From Porogramme epimiltina (taxonomy: Eukaryota > Basidiomycota > Agaricomycetes > Polyporales > Polyporaceae), in the NCBI GenBank assembly GCA_900155495.1, contig FTLJ01001292.1, forward strand, positions 1 through 17,887: a stretch of DNA of 17,887 nucleotides, read 5' to 3'. Shown here piece by piece: positions 16,375 through 17,887 of the stretch (its first letter is position 1; every line of letters begins with the position of its first letter). The position numbers and the translations under genes were made by a program. The notes under the pieces were generated by a model, which was given only the letters and a program-made list of their open reading frames with translations, made no database searches and had not been told where the DNA came from.

Positions 16375-17887
16375 ATGTCGATCCTAGCCCTCCCCACGGA
16401 GATCATAGAGAACATCCTCATCGCTGCCGCAGCCGGCGGGTTCCCACACGCAATCGCAGCCTTCTCCCAAACCTGCAGAGCCTGTTATGAGGTGGTATAT
16501 AAACAGAAGGACCATCATCTATGGAGGGAGATCTTTCTGACAGAGTTTGACGACCCCCGTGCGTCAGGCGGCGGACCAGGCTGGGGAGAATGCATCTCGT
16601 CTCGGGCACCGCACGAGGAGTTCAATTGGACTGAACAATTCCACATTCGCACCTGGGCAGCAAACTATCTCCGCCGCCACACCAACCCGTCAGACATATC
16701 ATACGGAGAGTATACTCTGGAGGATGTGATCTCGAATGGTACTAGGGCATTCGAGATAGTCCTCTCCGTGATCAAGACGTCCCTCCCGTGCCCGCCTACT
16801 ATCGTTTTCTCCTTCCTCCCGTCCGTGCAAACAGGCGCTCCTCCAACCCCTCACACTACCTACCCATCATTCCCGCCTCTACCCCCGGCCCTCGCTGGAC
16901 TGGCCCACATCGACTCGGCCAACGCGACGGGTCACACGCTTGAGAAAGTCAACCGCGCACGGAACACCGAATGGCTTGAGTCCGTCCTGTCTATGGGCCT
17001 CCCTCCGCGCGTCGCCTCCCTCTTCTCAGCAGATAAGTGGCAGGGCGGTCTAGCGGGCCAGCACCTTCCCCTCAACGAATTCCGCGAGATGCAAGCGGCG
17101 GGTCACCTCGTCGCCTGCACCGGATTCATCCCCGTTGCCCCGCGCGCGCCCGACGCGCCACCGCTGCCGACCCCCATGGATCCCTCTGAACGGTTTGCGG
17201 ACTCGTTGCTCGGAGAGAATGCCCCGGTGTCGGGCCCCGAGTACGCGAAGCCGGAGAACCAACTGAAGAGGGCGCGACGGCTCGCGCGCATGCGTGTGTA
17301 CAACATGCGCTATCTCTCGCGCGACCGCCATTGGGGGCCGTTCCTGCAGGTAGTGCCGAAAGGCAAGCCCCCACCACCGCGCGCACCGGACGACGACGAC
17401 CTCTTGCAGCCGATCCTCGCGCTCTTTCGCACGGCTCCCGTCGAGCAGGCGCACATGGACGATGGAGACAGCAATGACGATGGAGAGGAGGATGAGGACG
17501 AAGAAGAAGAAGATGCAGACATTGCAGAGGACGGAGACGAGGAGCATGACCATGAACACGCCGACGCAGATGAGGGTGGCGGGCGCAGAGGCGGAGGGGA
17601 CGAGGATGCGAGCGATGACGAGCTCGGCCCTGCTCAACTAAACCCGGACTGGGCGTACCTCGCGGCGGTGCGTGTGGTCGTCGAGGCGAACCTGCGCGAG
17701 TCGGCGGAGGACGAAAGCCTACGCGGGCTGTTCGCTCTCGACGGGCTGCGGCCGGGTAGCGCGCCGTGGGACTGCGCGGCGTACAAGCAGACGGCCGCCG
17801 CTGAACCTCCCGCGTCGTGTGCGAAGGGCAAGGGACGGGAGGATGCGGAGGTGGCGGGGTGGGACTGGGCGGGGGTGACAGGCATGT
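16375..17887 (+). CDS. F-box-like protein (5' part, open at right edge)
   Basis: A single uninterrupted frame of 504 codons from ATG 16375 to the edge. The N-terminus MSILALPTEIIENILIAAA followed by FSQTCRACYEVVY and HHLWREIFLTEFDDP is a typical F-box (LPxEIxxxIL, then C/W-containing helices), which in SCF E3 ubiquitin ligases binds Skp1. The remainder is not leucine-rich repeat or WD40. It has a Pro-rich loop near 145-175 (PPLPPALAG), RVYNMRYLSRDRHWGPFL (about 308-325), a strongly acidic low-complexity stretch (about 361-410, with D/E runs) and NPDWAYLAAVRVVVEANLRE (423-442). The pair of conserved blocks either side of an acidic insert resembles large F-box proteins common in basidiomycete genomes. 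Substrate unknown; the end is outside the window. Confidence 0.8.
   Translation, partial: MSILALPTEIIENILIAAAAGGFPHAIAAFSQTCRACYEVVYKQKDHHLWREIFLTEFDDPRASGGGPGWGECISSRAPHEEFNWTEQFHIRTWAANYLRRHTNPSDISYGEYTLEDVISNGTRAFEIVLSVIKTSLPCPPTIVFSFLPSVQTGAPPTPHTTYPSFPPLPPALAGLAHIDSANATGHTLEKVNRARNTEWLESVLSMGLPPRVASLFSADKWQGGLAGQHLPLNEFREMQAAGHLVACTGFIPVAPRAPDAPPLPTPMDPSERFADSLLGENAPVSGPEYAKPENQLKRARRLARMRVYNMRYLSRDRHWGPFLQVVPKGKPPPPRAPDDDDLLQPILALFRTAPVEQAHMDDGDSNDDGEEDEDEEEEDADIAEDGDEEHDHEHADADEGGGRRGGGDEDASDDELGPAQLNPDWAYLAAVRVVVEANLRESAEDESLRGLFALDGLRPGSAPWDCAAYKQTAAAEPPASCAKGKGREDAEVAGWDWAGVTGM

Noticed and set aside
17050..17637. 195-codon minus-strand frame with a hydrophobic stretch
   Set aside because: It is the antisense of the F-box-like gene; the hydrophobic run is the complement of the acidic repeat.
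1..17887. tRNA genes, CRISPR arrays, complete transposons
   Set aside because: No B-box-plus-cloverleaf candidate, no spaced repeat array and no transposase or reverse-transcriptase motifs were seen on either strand.

Overview
The window looks like nuclear DNA of a filamentous basidiomycete, most likely an Agaricomycete such as a polypore. The evidence is GC-rich coding sequence split by many 47-76 nt GT..AG introns with CTNAC/CTGAC-like branch sites, no operons, and gene families typical of these genomes: DUF262, APH-like kinases, F-box proteins and TPR/CCCH proteins. All assignments come from reading the translations and from remembered family features. No database search was possible. Several genes only become readable after splicing, so I give exon coordinates.

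Left part (1-5447). A divergent pair shares a 153-bp promoter. On the minus strand is the 5' part of a Mad1-like spindle-checkpoint coiled-coil gene that runs off the left edge. On the plus strand is a 13-exon DUF262 (ParB-like/GmrSD-N fold) gene that includes three consecutive microexons of 16, 7 and 10 nt. Convergent to it is a 3-exon minus-strand gene that I read as a serine-protease-like protein whose catalytic positions appear lost (GDAG in place of GDSG). From 5448 to 7326 I find no convincing gene.

Middle part (about 7330-15501). This is an old direct segmental duplication. Each unit holds, in order, an APH-family kinase gene (+), a small gene of a family I call EHWAL after its motif (+), and the 3' part of a TPR-CCCH gene (-). 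In unit A (about 7366-10782) the kinase and the EHWAL gene are intact, there is one extra inverted EHWAL paralogue, and the TPR-CCCH piece is a truncated pseudogene that has lost the exon with the first CCCH finger. In unit B (about 11143-14216) the kinase is intact and the EHWAL copy is dead (TGG to TAG nonsense plus a 10-bp tandem duplication frameshift). The TPR-CCCH gene is complete and continues to 15501, where it gains an N-terminal alpha/beta domain. The two units have therefore decayed reciprocally: each keeps a different set of working genes. A perfect 12-bp inverted repeat lies 59 bp beyond the junction of unit A.

Right part (15502-17887). An 870-bp intergenic stretch is followed by the first 504 codons of an intronless F-box-like gene that is open to the right edge. 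There is no tRNA, rRNA, CRISPR array or recognisable complete transposon.
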